Position numbers and translations under genes: made by a program. Shown in pieces: positions 48,641-58,799 of a stretch of DNA of 64,000 nucleotides (within the stretch, counting starts at the first letter, position 1; every line of letters starts with the position of its first letter). The notes under the pieces were generated by a model. The model ran no database searches, was not told the DNA's origin, and saw only the letters and a list, made by a program, of their open reading frames with translations. The stretch is from assembly GCF_014635685.1 (NCBI RefSeq), contig NZ_BMDH01000002.1, positions 402,472 through 466,471 of the forward strand. Reading direction: 5' to 3'. The stretch is from Galliscardovia ingluviei. GTDB lineage: Bacteria; Actinomycetota; Actinomycetes; Actinomycetales; Bifidobacteriaceae.

Positions 48641-50497
48641 TTACTCCTGCTCCTGACGACGTGAACGCCATACCAAGATGAAGCCAGCGCTGATGAACAG
48701 TACAGCCATTACTGCGTAAATAGCCAACCAAGCAGCACCAGTCTTAGGCATCTGCATCAAATTGCGCGGATTCTTCACTGTGGCATTATCATTAGCAACA
48801 GTTACCAAGTTATTGCTATCGCCATTATCGCCTGCAATAGTTGATACAGATGCTGCGCCAGTCGTATCCGAAGGCTCTGGAGCTGTTACTCTCAAAGTCG
48901 TAGTAAATTCTGGCAGGAACAAATTGCCACCGGCAAATGGGGAATCTGTTTCCTTCACGATGTAGCTGCCAGGAGCCAGACCAGTAATCGTGAACTTACC
49001 GCCTTGAGGGCTTGTGAGCTTATTATCAGCAACCAGATTGCGATTTGCTTGTTCCTCGTCCGCATCAGCCAAGCGATAGGTGTCATTTACAGTATCAGCA
49101 ACAAACTTCAACGGCTTTGTAGTATCAGTACTCTTGAAGATCTGGAACTTTGCGCCAGCAAGTGCGTGTGATTCCATATCGTTCTTGGTGATGGAGAACT
49201 GGCCGGTATACACCTTTACCGTATCATCTGGAGACTTCTCTAAATCGTTGGAATCATTTGGGTTATGAGAGTACTGCACATTTGCGGAGTTAGGGTTACC
49301 GGTGCTGTTGATAACGGCATCCTTAGTGAGATAAGCAGTGTATGTTACTACAATCTTTGCTCCCACAGAGAATAGCCCCTTGAACTTATCGTTCTGCACC
49401 AAATCTGAAGTGCCGTCTGACTTTGGAGCAAAAATCCATTCTACAGACTTTGAACCATCTTGAGCAGCAGTAGTTGCAGCATTAACCTTATAAGATTCAT
49501 CAGCAACAAGCGGAGTATTTCCAACTACTACGCTCTTCGTTGCACCAAACTTGAGCCCCTTAGAGAGGTTATCAGCAATCTTGAGTACAAAATGATCGTA
49601 ACCAGTCCAGTTTGGCACAGTAGTTGACAAGGTGAATGTCAGCTCATCACCAATGGATGCTGTTGTTGCATCAGCAGGCTTGTTTTCGGAGTCAAGAACC
49701 TTCTTTTCCAGAGTAGACTGGCTGACCTTGTACTCAACGCTACCGAGTGTATATTCCTGGTCGTTCGTTGAATCCTTGAGTGTTGTCAGCAAGGTCTCGC
49801 CATCATAAATGCCAGTGCCATTGAACATTGGAATTGATGCCTTATCAGCTGCAGGTGTATCAGTGGTATTCTCCGCTGTACCAGTAGTTGCTGGAGTCTT
49901 ATTCCAAATGACATATGCACCTGGAATAACCGTTGCCGTAGCGCTCTTATTGTCAGAACCAATAGTCATATCGTAGGTAGTACCAGCAGTTGGGGCTGAG
50001 ATCTTATTTAACTCAGCAACCAAGTTTGTCAGGAACGCGCGCAAGTTTGGCTGAGCAGGATTATCGTCGGCATATGGGTACTTTGAAGCCTGAAGTAGGT
50101 TCGAGATAACCCAAGGCATTGGATTTGTTGCATCATATGCCACTGGATTAGAGTTAGTAGTAGCGATGCCTGCATTCTTAATAGCATCAGCGACAGCAGT
50201 AGCATACCCAGAAGTAGTAGTCACGTCCACACCGAGCAGCTGCGATCCATCACTCTTAGCAGCAACATAATCTGCCAAACGATAAGCTGTAAATTGGTGT
50301 CCTTGGATGGATTCATTTGCTGTCAACTTGAGTTCGACTGCTTTGCTCAAATCGTCAGCACTAATTGCATGCGTCGCAGGTGCTGTGCCAGCATCTTCTG
50401 CATGAGCAAGTGAAGCTCCAGCAAACGGCATAATGCAAGCCATGGTAAACACAGCTACAAGTGCCGCAAGCGCTTGTTTTACTCTTGTGCGAGCCAT
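48641..50497 (-). CDS. Major (backbone) pilin, SpaA/FimA type
   Basis: A 618-residue exported protein. Signal peptide ~1-33 (LAALVAVFTMACIMPFAGAS). SpaA/Cna-type beta-sandwich domains with candidate isopeptide lysines (TLEKKV, SITKND). GSYIVKETDSP (~512) is the E-box that stabilises the isopeptide and is typical of backbone pilins. The sorting signal is MPKTG (~584), followed by a membrane segment and RSRRQEQE tail. GAAGGGG precedes the ATG. First gene of the pilus operon. Upstream lie a possible promoter (TTGCTT and CATAAT, 18 bp apart) and the 11-bp C tract. Confidence 0.95.
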   Translation of the reverse strand: MARTRVKQALAALVAVFTMACIMPFAGASLAHAEDAGTAPATHAISADDLSKAVELKLTANESIQGHQFTAYRLADYVAAKSDGSQLLGVDVTTTSGYATAVADAIKNAGIATTNSNPVAYDATNPMPWVISNLLQASKYPYADDNPAQPNLRAFLTNLVAELNKISAPTAGTTYDMTIGSDNKSATATVIPGAYVIWNKTPATTGTAENTTDTPAADKASIPMFNGTGIYDGETLLTTLKDSTNDQEYTLGSVEYKVSQSTLEKKVLDSENKPADATTASIGDELTFTLSTTVPNWTGYDHFVLKIADNLSKGLKFGATKSVVVGNTPLVADESYKVNAATTAAQDGSKSVEWIFAPKSDGTSDLVQNDKFKGLFSVGAKIVVTYTAYLTKDAVINSTGNPNSANVQYSHNPNDSNDLEKSPDDTVKVYTGQFSITKNDMESHALAGAKFQIFKSTDTTKPLKFVADTVNDTYRLADADEEQANRNLVADNKLTSPQGGKFTITGLAPGSYIVKETDSPFAGGNLFLPEFTTTLRVTAPEPSDTTGAASVSTIAGDNGDSNNLVTVANDNATVKNPRNLMQMPKTGAAWLAIYAVMAVLFISAGFILVWRSRRQEQE

Positions 50498-50714
50498 AAT
50501 AGCCCCTTCCCAAATATCAGTTATATCAACAGTTTCGCAATCCTACGCTACCCATCCCCCTAAGTAGCAGAAAATAGCACACTATAAAATATTATTCTAT
50601 ACCAATTATGCTCAACCTCTATACATAAAAGCAAACTATTTTCCTGTAAGAACAACACTTTTCCACTATACGAATATTGGACATAGTTTTTGTATAGGAT
50701 CGCTTAGTTGTACT

Positions 50715-50725
50715 CCCCCCCCCCC
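50715..50725. repeat. Poly-C (poly-G on minus) tract of 11 bp upstream of the pilus operon
   Basis: Eleven consecutive C lie 218 bp upstream of the pilin start and 212 bp upstream of the divergent antiporter start. Homopolymer G/C runs of this length slip during replication, and poly-G tracts are known to switch pili on and off in bifidobacteria. Here the run is not inside the pilin frame, so a promoter-type effect or an upstream short frame would be needed. Confidence 0.85.
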
Positions 50726-50936
50726 GAAATTCGTGTATTTATATATCAACACGCTTATTCACAGACTCATCCGCAGACGCACCACCAGCCGAACAGCAAC
50801 CACGCTCCACGCACACGGCAAACACCTATATCAACCACATGCATGCCAAGCGCATCCCTACTACACGCCCCGCATCCCTACCACACACCAACCGCTGATT
50901 CAACAGCACTCCATACCCAAGCCCATAATAGGCACT

Positions 50937-52733
50937 ATGACTGCTGATTTGCTTTCACTCACTATTGCCATGCTGATAGCAGTACTCAGCCCAATTATTG
51001 CCAAAATCATTCCCGGCAATGTTGTGCCACAAACTGTACTGCTACTCGTCGCCGGCTCCATCCTTGGTCCGCATATGCTCGGCGTTATCACTCTCAGCCC
51101 AGCAGTAGAGCTACTAAGTGAACTTGGCCTCGCATTTTTATTCCTGCTCGCAGGCTACGAAATCAACCCCCAGCAAATCACCGGACATCAAGGCAGAATC
51201 GGCCTTACCACATGGCTTATCACTCTTGCCATTGCCGCAGCAGCAGTCACTTTTATCCCATTTTTCGGTGCAAACGGGCTTGGCAGCATCGCCACAATGA
51301 TCGCGCTCACCACCACAGCACTTGGCACGCTAATGCCCATCCTTAAAGAACGCAGATTAGAAGGAACGCCCGTTGGCAATGCTGTTATTGCTTACGGCAC
51401 CTGGGGCGAACTCGGGCCAGTGTTTGCCATGGCAATCCTACTTTCCTCACGTTCAGGTTGGAAAACATTTGCAATTCTGGCTCTTTTTGCAGCAATCTGC
51501 ATACTTGCGGCAGCCCTACCAATCAAGGCACGCAAAGCCGGCACCGCGGTCTACCGCTTCCTCACCTCCAACGCCAACACTTCCTCGCAAACCCTTATGC
51601 GCCTGACAGTATTTATGCTGATCGGACTAATTACACTTTCTAAACTATTTGACTTAGACGTTGTGCTCGGCGCATTTGCAGCAGGCTTTATTTTGCGATT
51701 CGTCAGCCCAGATGGCGTGCATACTCTTGAATTGAAGCTAGAAGGCGTCTCTTACGGCTTTCTCATTCCTATTTTCTTCATTGTTTCAGGCGCAGATATT
51801 GATATTTCTGCGGTTGCTGGCAATCCTGCACTGCTTATCGCGTTTATTGTTGCACTACTCTTAATTCGCGCAATACCAGTATTTCTTGCTATGACACTTG
51901 ATTGCAAAGCCAATCCAATGTCCGCATATCATCGCATTACTGTTGCTATTTACTGCACAACTGCTTTGCCAATTATTGTTGCTGTAACCAGTGTGGCGAC
52001 CGCTGCCGGCACTATGAGCCAGGCAACTGCTTCTACGCTGGTTGCTGCAGGCGCGGTAACCGTGTTTCTTATGCCATTGCTTGGCAGCATCACTTACCGT
52101 ATTGCAGAAATGCATCCTGTCGAGGCAGTGCGTGAAATTGCGCGTGCTGAGCGAGAGATTCGTACTATGCGAGGGTGGCAAGCTACAGGCACGCAAACTG
52201 CAAATATGCAAACTACAGATATGCAAACTGCCGAATTGATTCAGACTGCCACAGCCGCGCAAACTGCTGACACCACGCAACCTACCACTATGCAATCTGC
52301 TTCTACGCCTACTACTACGGTGCAACCAGTAGCCACACAATTAGCGCAGGCAACGGCAGCACTTTCAGCCCAAACTGAATTAGTAAAGCAAGCAGAAGCA
52401 GCAACCACAGATGGCGCTAAGCTGGATAGCACCGAAACCAAGCAAGCGCATTCCCCATTACTCGCGCCGCACCTTTCCCTTGATGCTTTGAGTGCACATA
52501 CGCCGCTTGCCCCGCATGATTGGCATGAGGTTGTGCGCGCTCACTGGGCTATTCGCCAGCATATCCTGCACGGTACTCCACTACCTACTGAGTTATCTGA
52601 CCATATGACGTATACGCAGCATATGCTGGTTGAAGCTGCACGCGAGCGCCGCCAACGACTTATGGAGCTTGGTATTAATCCAGATGAGCTTGGGGCACAT
52701 TTACCCGCGCATTATAAGTATCCGAAGCAGTAG
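50937..52733 (+). CDS. Cation/proton antiporter (CPA2, KefB-like) with disordered tail
   Basis: A 598-residue membrane protein. I start it at ATG 50937 (MTADLLSLTIAMLIAVL); the open frame reaches back to 50733 but that part is Thr/His/Pro-rich and lacks a good start. Residues ~1-395 form about twelve membrane segments of the Na+/H+ exchanger fold (FLLAGYEINPQQI, LTTTALGTLMPIL, LDVVLGAFAAGFILRF). The C-terminal ~200 residues are cytoplasmic and contain a Thr/Gln/Ala-rich repeat region (QTANMQTTDMQTAEL). It exchanges Na+ or K+ for H+. Divergent from the pilus operon. Confidence 0.88.
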   Translation: MTADLLSLTIAMLIAVLSPIIAKIIPGNVVPQTVLLLVAGSILGPHMLGVITLSPAVELLSELGLAFLFLLAGYEINPQQITGHQGRIGLTTWLITLAIAAAAVTFIPFFGANGLGSIATMIALTTTALGTLMPILKERRLEGTPVGNAVIAYGTWGELGPVFAMAILLSSRSGWKTFAILALFAAICILAAALPIKARKAGTAVYRFLTSNANTSSQTLMRLTVFMLIGLITLSKLFDLDVVLGAFAAGFILRFVSPDGVHTLELKLEGVSYGFLIPIFFIVSGADIDISAVAGNPALLIAFIVALLLIRAIPVFLAMTLDCKANPMSAYHRITVAIYCTTALPIIVAVTSVATAAGTMSQATASTLVAAGAVTVFLMPLLGSITYRIAEMHPVEAVREIARAEREIRTMRGWQATGTQTANMQTTDMQTAELIQTATAAQTADTTQPTTMQSASTPTTTVQPVATQLAQATAALSAQTELVKQAEAATTDGAKLDSTETKQAHSPLLAPHLSLDALSAHTPLAPHDWHEVVRAHWAIRQHILHGTPLPTELSDHMTYTQHMLVEAARERRQRLMELGINPDELGAHLPAHYKYPKQ

Positions 52734-53061
52734 TAAGCACTCTTTCTGAAGATCTAGCGTCAAAAAAACCCGCTATCCCAGACCAGTAACTATTCATTCG
52801 CATGCACGTTTCATATCGAAGTGGACGCATCGAAATATTAAATGTTTCAGAACATACAGAAGGAGTGTAGCTGCAGATACACAAACTGCCCTATAAAACA
52901 GATATGCAAACACTAGATATGCGTAAGGCGTACCACGAGGGCACGCCTTACCGTGTTCGAAAATAGGTCAATCACCGACTTGCAAATATCGCCTTACAAA
53001 AAGCAAGCCCCAAACCGCTGCATTACACTGCAATACGTTGCACATATACTGCATTGCGCTG
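52734..53061. other. Intergenic region with one degenerate palindrome unit and a hairpin
   Basis: A border-element fragment (CAGACCAGTAACTATTCA, ~52780-52797) is followed by a degenerate solitary unit (GAAATATTAAATGTTTC, 52832-52848). GTAAGGCGT (52923-52931) and ACGCCTTAC (52943-52951) form a perfect 9-bp stem without U-run, perhaps a shared terminator-like structure for the converging genes. Confidence 0.6.
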
Positions 53062-55653
53062 CTATGCGAGTGCGTCATACAGGAAATCACGCTGTAGTAG
53101 CAAGAGGTTCTGCGCAACAGTTGGATCATTAGTCATGTGCGTAATTCCAGTAAGCGGCAACACCGTATGCTCTTTGCCAGCAGCCAGCAACGCTTGAGAA
53201 AGACGCAGCGTATGAGCCACAGTCACATTGTCATCAGCAAACCCGTGAATTAACATCAACTTACTACGCAACTTGCGCGCATCGTTAATCAAGCTATTGT
53301 CCTCATAAACCGCAGGATCTAAGCCCAAATACCGCTCAGTGTAATGTGTATCATAGAGCATCCAATCCGTCGGAGGAGCGCCAGCACACGCCGCACGGAA
53401 TACATCAGACGCACGCAATACTGCCAAAGCAGACAAGTATCCGCCATACGACCATCCCATAATAGCCACGCGACCCATATCTGGCTGCGGAATTTGCACC
53501 GCTGCAGCGTGACGCGATTTGCCGCTACGATGCCCGCCAAGCTCTGCACGCAACTGTTCAAGCGCCGGACCAAGAGCTTTTACACCAGCTACCTGATCAG
53601 CCAGCGTTACCTCAGCAAAAGCATCCTTAATCGCATAATCCCAGTGCGGGCCGCGAGCACCAGTACCATGCCCGTCAATACTCACTACGATGAAGCCCTG
53701 ATCTGCCCACCACTGCGAATCAGCATACATGGCGAGGCTAAACATAACTTCGCGATGCATTGGACCACCATATGGGCGTAGCAATACTGGCAGCTGCTTA
53801 CTTGCAGCATACTTACTTCCTGCAGATGGCAGTGTAATTGCCGCACACAGCTTATCCTCGCCTAAATGCACTAGATGCGTGTTTGGCTCAAAGCCCAGTT
53901 CTGCAGAATTATCAGTAAGCATTGCAGGCTGGTAGTCCTTATATGTGTGCGTTACGGAAACACGAGTGCTATCCATGGTGCGCTGAGTAAGTACCATGCC
54001 TTGGCTTGCACAAGTCGCTGTTGCCACACCCTGCTCTTGAGAAAGTACAGTATATGAGGCATTGGCAGCATATGCAGTTTGTTCAGATTCCGTGTATTGA
54101 ATGACGCCATCATGCTGGCTCACGCTATTGCGCGCCAAATCATGCTTGGCAGTATCGCGCTTTGGTAAGCTCTGCACCTGCTGTGGCATAGCAAAGCGTA
54201 CTACTGCAACACCGCGTGAATCACGTGTAGCCCTTGCAATAACTGCCTTATCGCTGACTTGCAGTACTTCAAGAATTTGCCAACCAGCTGGCGAAATAAA
54301 CGTACCATTGGCATGCAGACGCACAGTATCCGCGTTCATATCCACGTATGCATTTACTAATACACCAGACTCAGTAAGCGCCGGCACTCCATGAATTAAA
54401 TCCATCCATGGACCTTGATGCTGTTCTTCGAGCACTGTAGTTGTAATCTGATTTGCATTAGCAGCAGCACCTGTAGTATCACAGCCAGTCCCTTTTGCAG
54501 TATTTTCAGCACTCTCACTGCGTTTACCAGCTAGATCAACCTCAAGAATTTGCGTAATATTTTGCTCACGGTTTTGCACTTGGATCACTGGCTGCTGACC
54601 GCGCGTCCATGAAAGCGCAGCCATATATTCAAAGGCTTTCCTATCCCAAATAATTTCAGGAAGCTCCTCTAATACCAGTTCTTGGCTATTAACCTGCTGC
54701 AAATCCACGTAATACAACTGCACATCAGCATTGGCAGTAAGCGCTCGCGGATAGCGTGTAGCACGCGGCGCCTGGTCAGGGTGCGCCGGGTCCGTAATCC
54801 ACCATACTGGCTCTGGAGACTCGTCCGTGCGTTCAATAATCAGGCTTTGTGAATCGGGAGCCCACCAGAAGCCCTCGTAGCGATCCATTTCTTCGCCGGC
54901 AGCAAATTCAGCAAGACCTACTTGTACGCTGTTTTGTGCATTCGCAGTAGCACACATGCAGGCAATGTGATCAGCATATTGCGTTTTACTATTAGAGCGG
55001 CGAGTATGGCCTCTTCCCGCTGTTTTAGTGCTTCTACCAAGTTCCAAAATCACGACGCTTTTGCCAGTTGAATACGCCAAAAGTTTGCCATCTGGGGAAA
55101 TAGTTGGCATAAGAATTGGTGCTGGCAATACCGGTTCTGCCTGTATTAATCGCGTGTTTGACTGCTCAGGCTGCGTAGTATCCAAGTCAGTAAGCCAAAT
55201 ATTGCCATCTAATACAAATGCAATACGCTTACCGTCAGCACTGAGTGAATATGAAACTATACCGGCAGCAGACTCTCTTGCACGTTCACGGCGAGCACGC
55301 TCTTGCTCAGGAATATCTTCTTTATTGCGTTCACCGACCTGTTGCATCAAGGTATGCGGGTCAGCAAGCAAGGTTTCGTGATGCTCTCCGTTGGCATCAA
55401 ACCAGCTCGCCCACAGCGCAGTTTGTGTATCCTCAGCACCACTTGAACGCAAAAATACGGCAAAAGTACCATCGCCTATTGTAGTTGCCGATCGCGGCGC
55501 ACCGAGCGTAAACCGCATTGTTTGGGCTTTGCGAATTGGGTAGGTAGCAATTGCTTCTTGTTCAACATGCTGGGATTGTGCAAAATGCTGCCCGCGCATA
55601 TGAGATTGAGCATGACGCGAATGCTCTACATGCTGAGTTGACTGAGATGACAA
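53062..55653 (-). CDS. S9-family serine peptidase (dipeptidyl-peptidase IV type)
   Basis: An 863-residue cytoplasmic enzyme. The start is TTG 55653, since AGGAG lies 5 bp upstream and no nearby ATG fits. The N-terminal ~580 residues form the beta-propeller (LSADGKRIAFVLDGNIWLTD, TISPDGKLLAYSTG). The C-terminal alpha/beta hydrolase carries GWSYGGYLSALA (nucleophile Ser ~733), HGFADDNV (Asp ~805) and GITHMTND (His ~838). Such enzymes cleave X-Pro or X-Ala dipeptides from peptide N-termini and help use host or milk peptides. A Gln/His-rich N-terminus of ~30 residues is unusual. It stands alone. Confidence 0.94.
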   Translation of the reverse strand: MSSQSTQHVEHSRHAQSHMRGQHFAQSQHVEQEAIATYPIRKAQTMRFTLGAPRSATTIGDGTFAVFLRSSGAEDTQTALWASWFDANGEHHETLLADPHTLMQQVGERNKEDIPEQERARRERARESAAGIVSYSLSADGKRIAFVLDGNIWLTDLDTTQPEQSNTRLIQAEPVLPAPILMPTISPDGKLLAYSTGKSVVILELGRSTKTAGRGHTRRSNSKTQYADHIACMCATANAQNSVQVGLAEFAAGEEMDRYEGFWWAPDSQSLIIERTDESPEPVWWITDPAHPDQAPRATRYPRALTANADVQLYYVDLQQVNSQELVLEELPEIIWDRKAFEYMAALSWTRGQQPVIQVQNREQNITQILEVDLAGKRSESAENTAKGTGCDTTGAAANANQITTTVLEEQHQGPWMDLIHGVPALTESGVLVNAYVDMNADTVRLHANGTFISPAGWQILEVLQVSDKAVIARATRDSRGVAVVRFAMPQQVQSLPKRDTAKHDLARNSVSQHDGVIQYTESEQTAYAANASYTVLSQEQGVATATCASQGMVLTQRTMDSTRVSVTHTYKDYQPAMLTDNSAELGFEPNTHLVHLGEDKLCAAITLPSAGSKYAASKQLPVLLRPYGGPMHREVMFSLAMYADSQWWADQGFIVVSIDGHGTGARGPHWDYAIKDAFAEVTLADQVAGVKALGPALEQLRAELGGHRSGKSRHAAAVQIPQPDMGRVAIMGWSYGGYLSALAVLRASDVFRAACAGAPPTDWMLYDTHYTERYLGLDPAVYEDNSLINDARKLRSKLMLIHGFADDNVTVAHTLRLSQALLAAGKEHTVLPLTGITHMTNDPTVAQNLLLLQRDFLYDALA

Positions 55654-55818
55654 CGTTGCTCCTCGTTTTATGATCTACTCAAGTTAGGTATTTATAGCCA
55701 CTGGACTATCGCATCGGTATGCGTATCCGCACGACCGATTACACACTCACACTACCTTAGTCGTAGTTTGTGTTTTTGTGTATCCGAAGGTTCAAGAACT
55801 TGCAATTTTTCCAAATTC

Positions 55819-55864
55819 AAAAAGGCGCGACTCGAAGTAAATAACACCTCGAAGTCACGCCTTT
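55819..55864 (-). terminator. Rho-independent terminator of the first ilvC
   Basis: On the minus strand AAAGGCGTGAC pairs with GTCGCGCCTTT (one wobble) and ends in TTTTT. The loop includes GAGGTGTTATTTACTTCGA, which is nearly shared with the terminator of the second ilvC. Confidence 0.88.
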
Positions 55865-55963
55865 ATTATTTATTACGATTTACTTTACTTATTACGATTT
55901 ATGCTTTTGCTAGTAACCGTGCGATTTGCTAGCTACACCGTAACAATTGCGTTTAATCTGCAA

Positions 55964-57019
55964 TTACTCCTGCACCTGAGCGCGAGCAATCTTACCGGTG
56001 AAGGAATTAGCTTCATCAGCATCAGCCACACCCTGATTATTCCAAGAGAACATCGCACGCAGCTTAGGACCTACAGTCTCGATGCGCTCGTTGGAGTACT
56101 TCTCCTGCAGTTCCTTGAAGTGTGGAGCACCTGCATCCTGATCGTCGATGAATTCCTTAGCGAAGGAACCATCCTGAATGCGCTTCAAGTGGTACTGCAT
56201 GCGCTCGCGGCAGCTTTCATCGATAACAGTGTTCACATAGTCGCCGTACTGTGCGGTATCAGAGCAAGACCAGCGAGCCTTGTTCAAACCACCCTCATTC
56301 ATGAGGTCAACGAGCATCTTGAGCTCGTGGCAAACCTCGAAGTAAGCGATTTCTGGCTGATAACCAGCGTCGGTCAATACTTCAAAGCCCATTTCTACGA
56401 GCTTGTTCACGCCGCCCATCAGCACGTTCTGCTCGCCGAAGAGATCAGTCTCAGTCTCTTCCTTGAACGTGGTCTTAATAGCACCTGCACGAAGCGCACC
56501 CAAAGCCTTAGCATAAGCGAGAGTAATATCCCAGCCGTCACCGCGTGGGTCTTGCTCTACTGCCACCACCACAGGGACACCACGGCCAGCAGCATACTCA
56601 CGACGCACAATATGACCAGGACCCTTAGGAGCCACCATGAATACAGGGTGGTCTTCGCTTGGCTTGATATAGCCATAATGAATATTAAAACCATGAGCAA
56701 ACGCAAGAGCAGCACCTGGCTTAATATTTGGCTCAATGTCATTTGCCCAGATAGTGCGCTGATACTGATCTGGTGCCAAAATCATGATGATATCTGCTTC
56801 GGCAGTGGCATCAGCAACAGACTTAACTTCCAAGCCCTGTTCCTTAGCGAATTCAACAGACTTTGAAGTTGGACGCAAACCAACAACTACATCCACACCA
56901 GAATCACGCAAATTCAACGCATGGGCATGACCCTGAGAACCGTAGCCAATAATTGCGACCTTCTTGCCGTCGAGTACAGAGAGATCACCATCGTTTTCAT
57001 ACCAGATTTGTGCAGCCAT
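55964..57019 (-). CDS. ilvC: Ketol-acid reductoisomerase, copy 1
   Basis: A 351-residue class I enzyme that converts acetolactate or acetohydroxybutyrate to the dihydroxy acids of valine, leucine and isoleucine synthesis. The start is ATG 57019 ([19 protein letters not shown]) after AGGAG; an in-frame extension to 57136 is not conserved. [17 protein letters not shown] is the NADPH-binding Rossmann loop, and the knotted C-terminal domain holds the Mg ligands ([17 protein letters not shown]). It has the same length as the copy at 59679 and shares long identical blocks, with diverged segments between them. Confidence 0.97.
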   Translation of the reverse strand: MAAQIWYENDGDLSVLDGKKVAIIGYGSQGHAHALNLRDSGVDVVVGLRPTSKSVEFAKEQGLEVKSVADATAEADIIMILAPDQYQRTIWANDIEPNIKPGAALAFAHGFNIHYGYIKPSEDHPVFMVAPKGPGHIVRREYAAGRGVPVVVAVEQDPRGDGWDITLAYAKALGALRAGAIKTTFKEETETDLFGEQNVLMGGVNKLVEMGFEVLTDAGYQPEIAYFEVCHELKMLVDLMNEGGLNKARWSCSDTAQYGDYVNTVIDESCRERMQYHLKRIQDGSFAKEFIDDQDAGAPHFKELQEKYSNERIETVGPKLRAMFSWNNQGVADADEANSFTGKIARAQVQE

Positions 57020-57356
57020 TGCCGGCACTCCTTTTCTTTCAGCGCTTTCTAGCACTATCTTGCAGCCGTTGGCATTGCGGGCGTTGCCACATGCGTAGGC
57101 TGCCATTTCGAGGGGCTTAGCGATTGTGTCGCTCAAACTTGGGTCTATCCTATCTATATTGCGGCAAAATCGCGCAGTCGTTCCACAACGTGGGCGTTCT
57201 TTTTAGTTTTGTTCATCGTCGAACATTACTTTCGCTATTTTACACGCTTTTACAGCATATTGTGCACGCACACACCCTGCTGATTGTCTCATACTTTGAA
57301 ACACCTGCTATTCATAACGATCCCCCCTGTTCGCAAAATCCCCGCTCTCTACAAAT

Positions 57357-57677
57357 GGCTACTTCGAAACATCAGATATTCAAATGCGTACGTTTGTCCT
57401 ACAAAACCCGCTACTTCGAAATATCAGATGTTTCGAGCCGTACAGAATCCAAGAGCAAAACACAGCAAAGTCGCTAGTTTGCAATAGCAACTCTTCCAAC
57501 ATGTATACTTCCCCACACCAATCCAGCTACTCCGCAACAGCAACTATTCAAAAGAGTACAGAATGCAAGCTTCAAGTTGACAAAAGTCGCTAGTTTAGAA
57601 CATCAACTCTTCAAATGCGTACGTTTGTCCTACAAAAACCGCTACTTCGAAATATCAGATGTTTCGAACCACACAGA
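57357..57677 (+). repeat. Phased palindrome array F (6 units)
   Basis: Cores start at 57366, 57418, 57481, 57534, 57597 and 57649, with intervals 52, 63, 53, 63 and 52 bp. A possible worn unit lies at 57298. The linker order is the same as in array G and parts recur in array C. The array forms the left border of the AbiEi-like gene. Confidence 0.92.
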
Positions 57678-57769
57678 ATCCAAGAACAAAACACAATGTC
57701 AAACAACAAAACACTATAGAAATCACGAATAAGAGCCCAATTACTCAAACGAAGCTGCAAATACCATAC

Positions 57770-57802
57770 TTATCCACACAACGAACACCATGCTTGTCCA
57801 CA
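57770..57802. promoter_or_regulatory. Two DnaA-box-like sequences
   Basis: TTATCCACA (57770-57778, consensus DnaA box) and TTGTCCACA (57794-57802, one change) lie 24 bp apart in the same direction, 50-80 bp before the AbiEi-like gene. They might regulate this gene; they are too few for an origin. Confidence 0.4.
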
Positions 57803-57851
57803 ATTACCAAACAGCTTTACCTACTTAACACAACAATTGTACAGTTCAGCT

Positions 57852-58799
57852 ATGTTACGAGATTCTTTACTTAACCAAGTCATCGATTACCAGCAACAAT
57901 CACTGTGTCTGAAAGCACGAACACAAGGCGAGCAACGAGCGCTTGCCTATCTATGCAAAAAGGGACTACTTATATCGCCATTCCCAACTTATTACATTAC
58001 TCAAGAACATTGGGACATACTTACTCATTTTGAACGTATACGATACATTGCCAATACTTACGCCTGCACACATCAAGACTGCATATTTACAGGGTTAACC
58101 GCCGCTGATTTCTATCAAATAGACCACATGCATAGTAGCCACCACAACATTCCAATTAATGTGCTCAGCCGAACTAACACCACAAAGAAGCTTAATAAAC
58201 CTATACAACGCTTCTATTGCGCAGATCCTAGGTTCCAAACTATTCAGGGACTAAGAATAGCACCAATCGAACGCACCATTGTTGACTGTTGCAACTACCT
58301 GCCACTAAGAGAAGCACTACCAATTATCGACAGCGCGGTTCGGCAAGGAATAAGCATTGCAGACCTGCAACATTATTGCAATACGCTACGCAGAGATTGT
58401 AGTCAGACTCTCCACGCTCTACGGTATGCGAATCCGAAAAGCGAGAATGGAGGAGAATCATTTTGCAGGGGAACTTTTATTGAAGCAGGGCTGGAAGTAC
58501 CTTCGATTCAAGTGACGTTTAAAATATATAACATGTCTTTTCGAGTTGATTTTGCATGGTATAGTGCGTCTGGACGAATTGTTGCTGGCGAGCTGGATGG
58601 AGAAGAGAAATACGTTAATCCGTCAATGACTCAGGGGAAATCTATCTCTGCAATAGTGCAAGATGAGCGAGAACGTGAGAATTTACTCAGCAAATGCGGC
58701 ATTAGCAATATTTTCCGTTTCACATTTCAGGATGCACTGCAGAGACAGCCACTGATTAAAAAGGCAGTGCAGGCTGGCGTACAAAAAGCAGTGTACTGA
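57852..58799 (+). CDS. AbiEi-like antitoxin-domain protein, orphan
   Basis: A 315-residue protein. The start is ATG 57852 (MLRDSLLNQVIDYQQQ); a TTG 15 bp upstream is possible and no clear ribosome-binding site is visible. The N-terminal half has the layout of actinobacterial proteins with an AbiEi-type winged-helix domain (LAYLCKKGLLISPFPTYYIT, then FTGLTAADFY, then IAPIERTIVDCC). The C-terminal part (VDFAWYSASGRIVAGELDGE then a Tyr and R-x-R-E-N-L-L) resembles a DUF559/Vsr-like endonuclease fold. AbiEi antitoxins usually partner a nucleotidyltransferase toxin AbiEii; none is present here. The gene is enclosed by arrays F and G, themselves between two ilvC copies. Confidence 0.65.
   Translation: MLRDSLLNQVIDYQQQSLCLKARTQGEQRALAYLCKKGLLISPFPTYYITQEHWDILTHFERIRYIANTYACTHQDCIFTGLTAADFYQIDHMHSSHHNIPINVLSRTNTTKKLNKPIQRFYCADPRFQTIQGLRIAPIERTIVDCCNYLPLREALPIIDSAVRQGISIADLQHYCNTLRRDCSQTLHALRYANPKSENGGESFCRGTFIEAGLEVPSIQVTFKIYNMSFRVDFAWYSASGRIVAGELDGEEKYVNPSMTQGKSISAIVQDERERENLLSKCGISNIFRFTFQDALQRQPLIKKAVQAGVQKAVY

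Noticed and set aside
50733-50936. N-terminal extension of the antiporter to the first possible start
   Set aside because: The extension is Thr/His/Pro-rich without membrane character and lacks a ribosome-binding site; ATG 50937 begins directly before membrane segment 1.
57019-57136. Upstream extension of the first ilvC
   Set aside because: AGGAG directly precedes ATG 57019, the second copy begins at the equivalent residue, and the extension is not conserved in the family.
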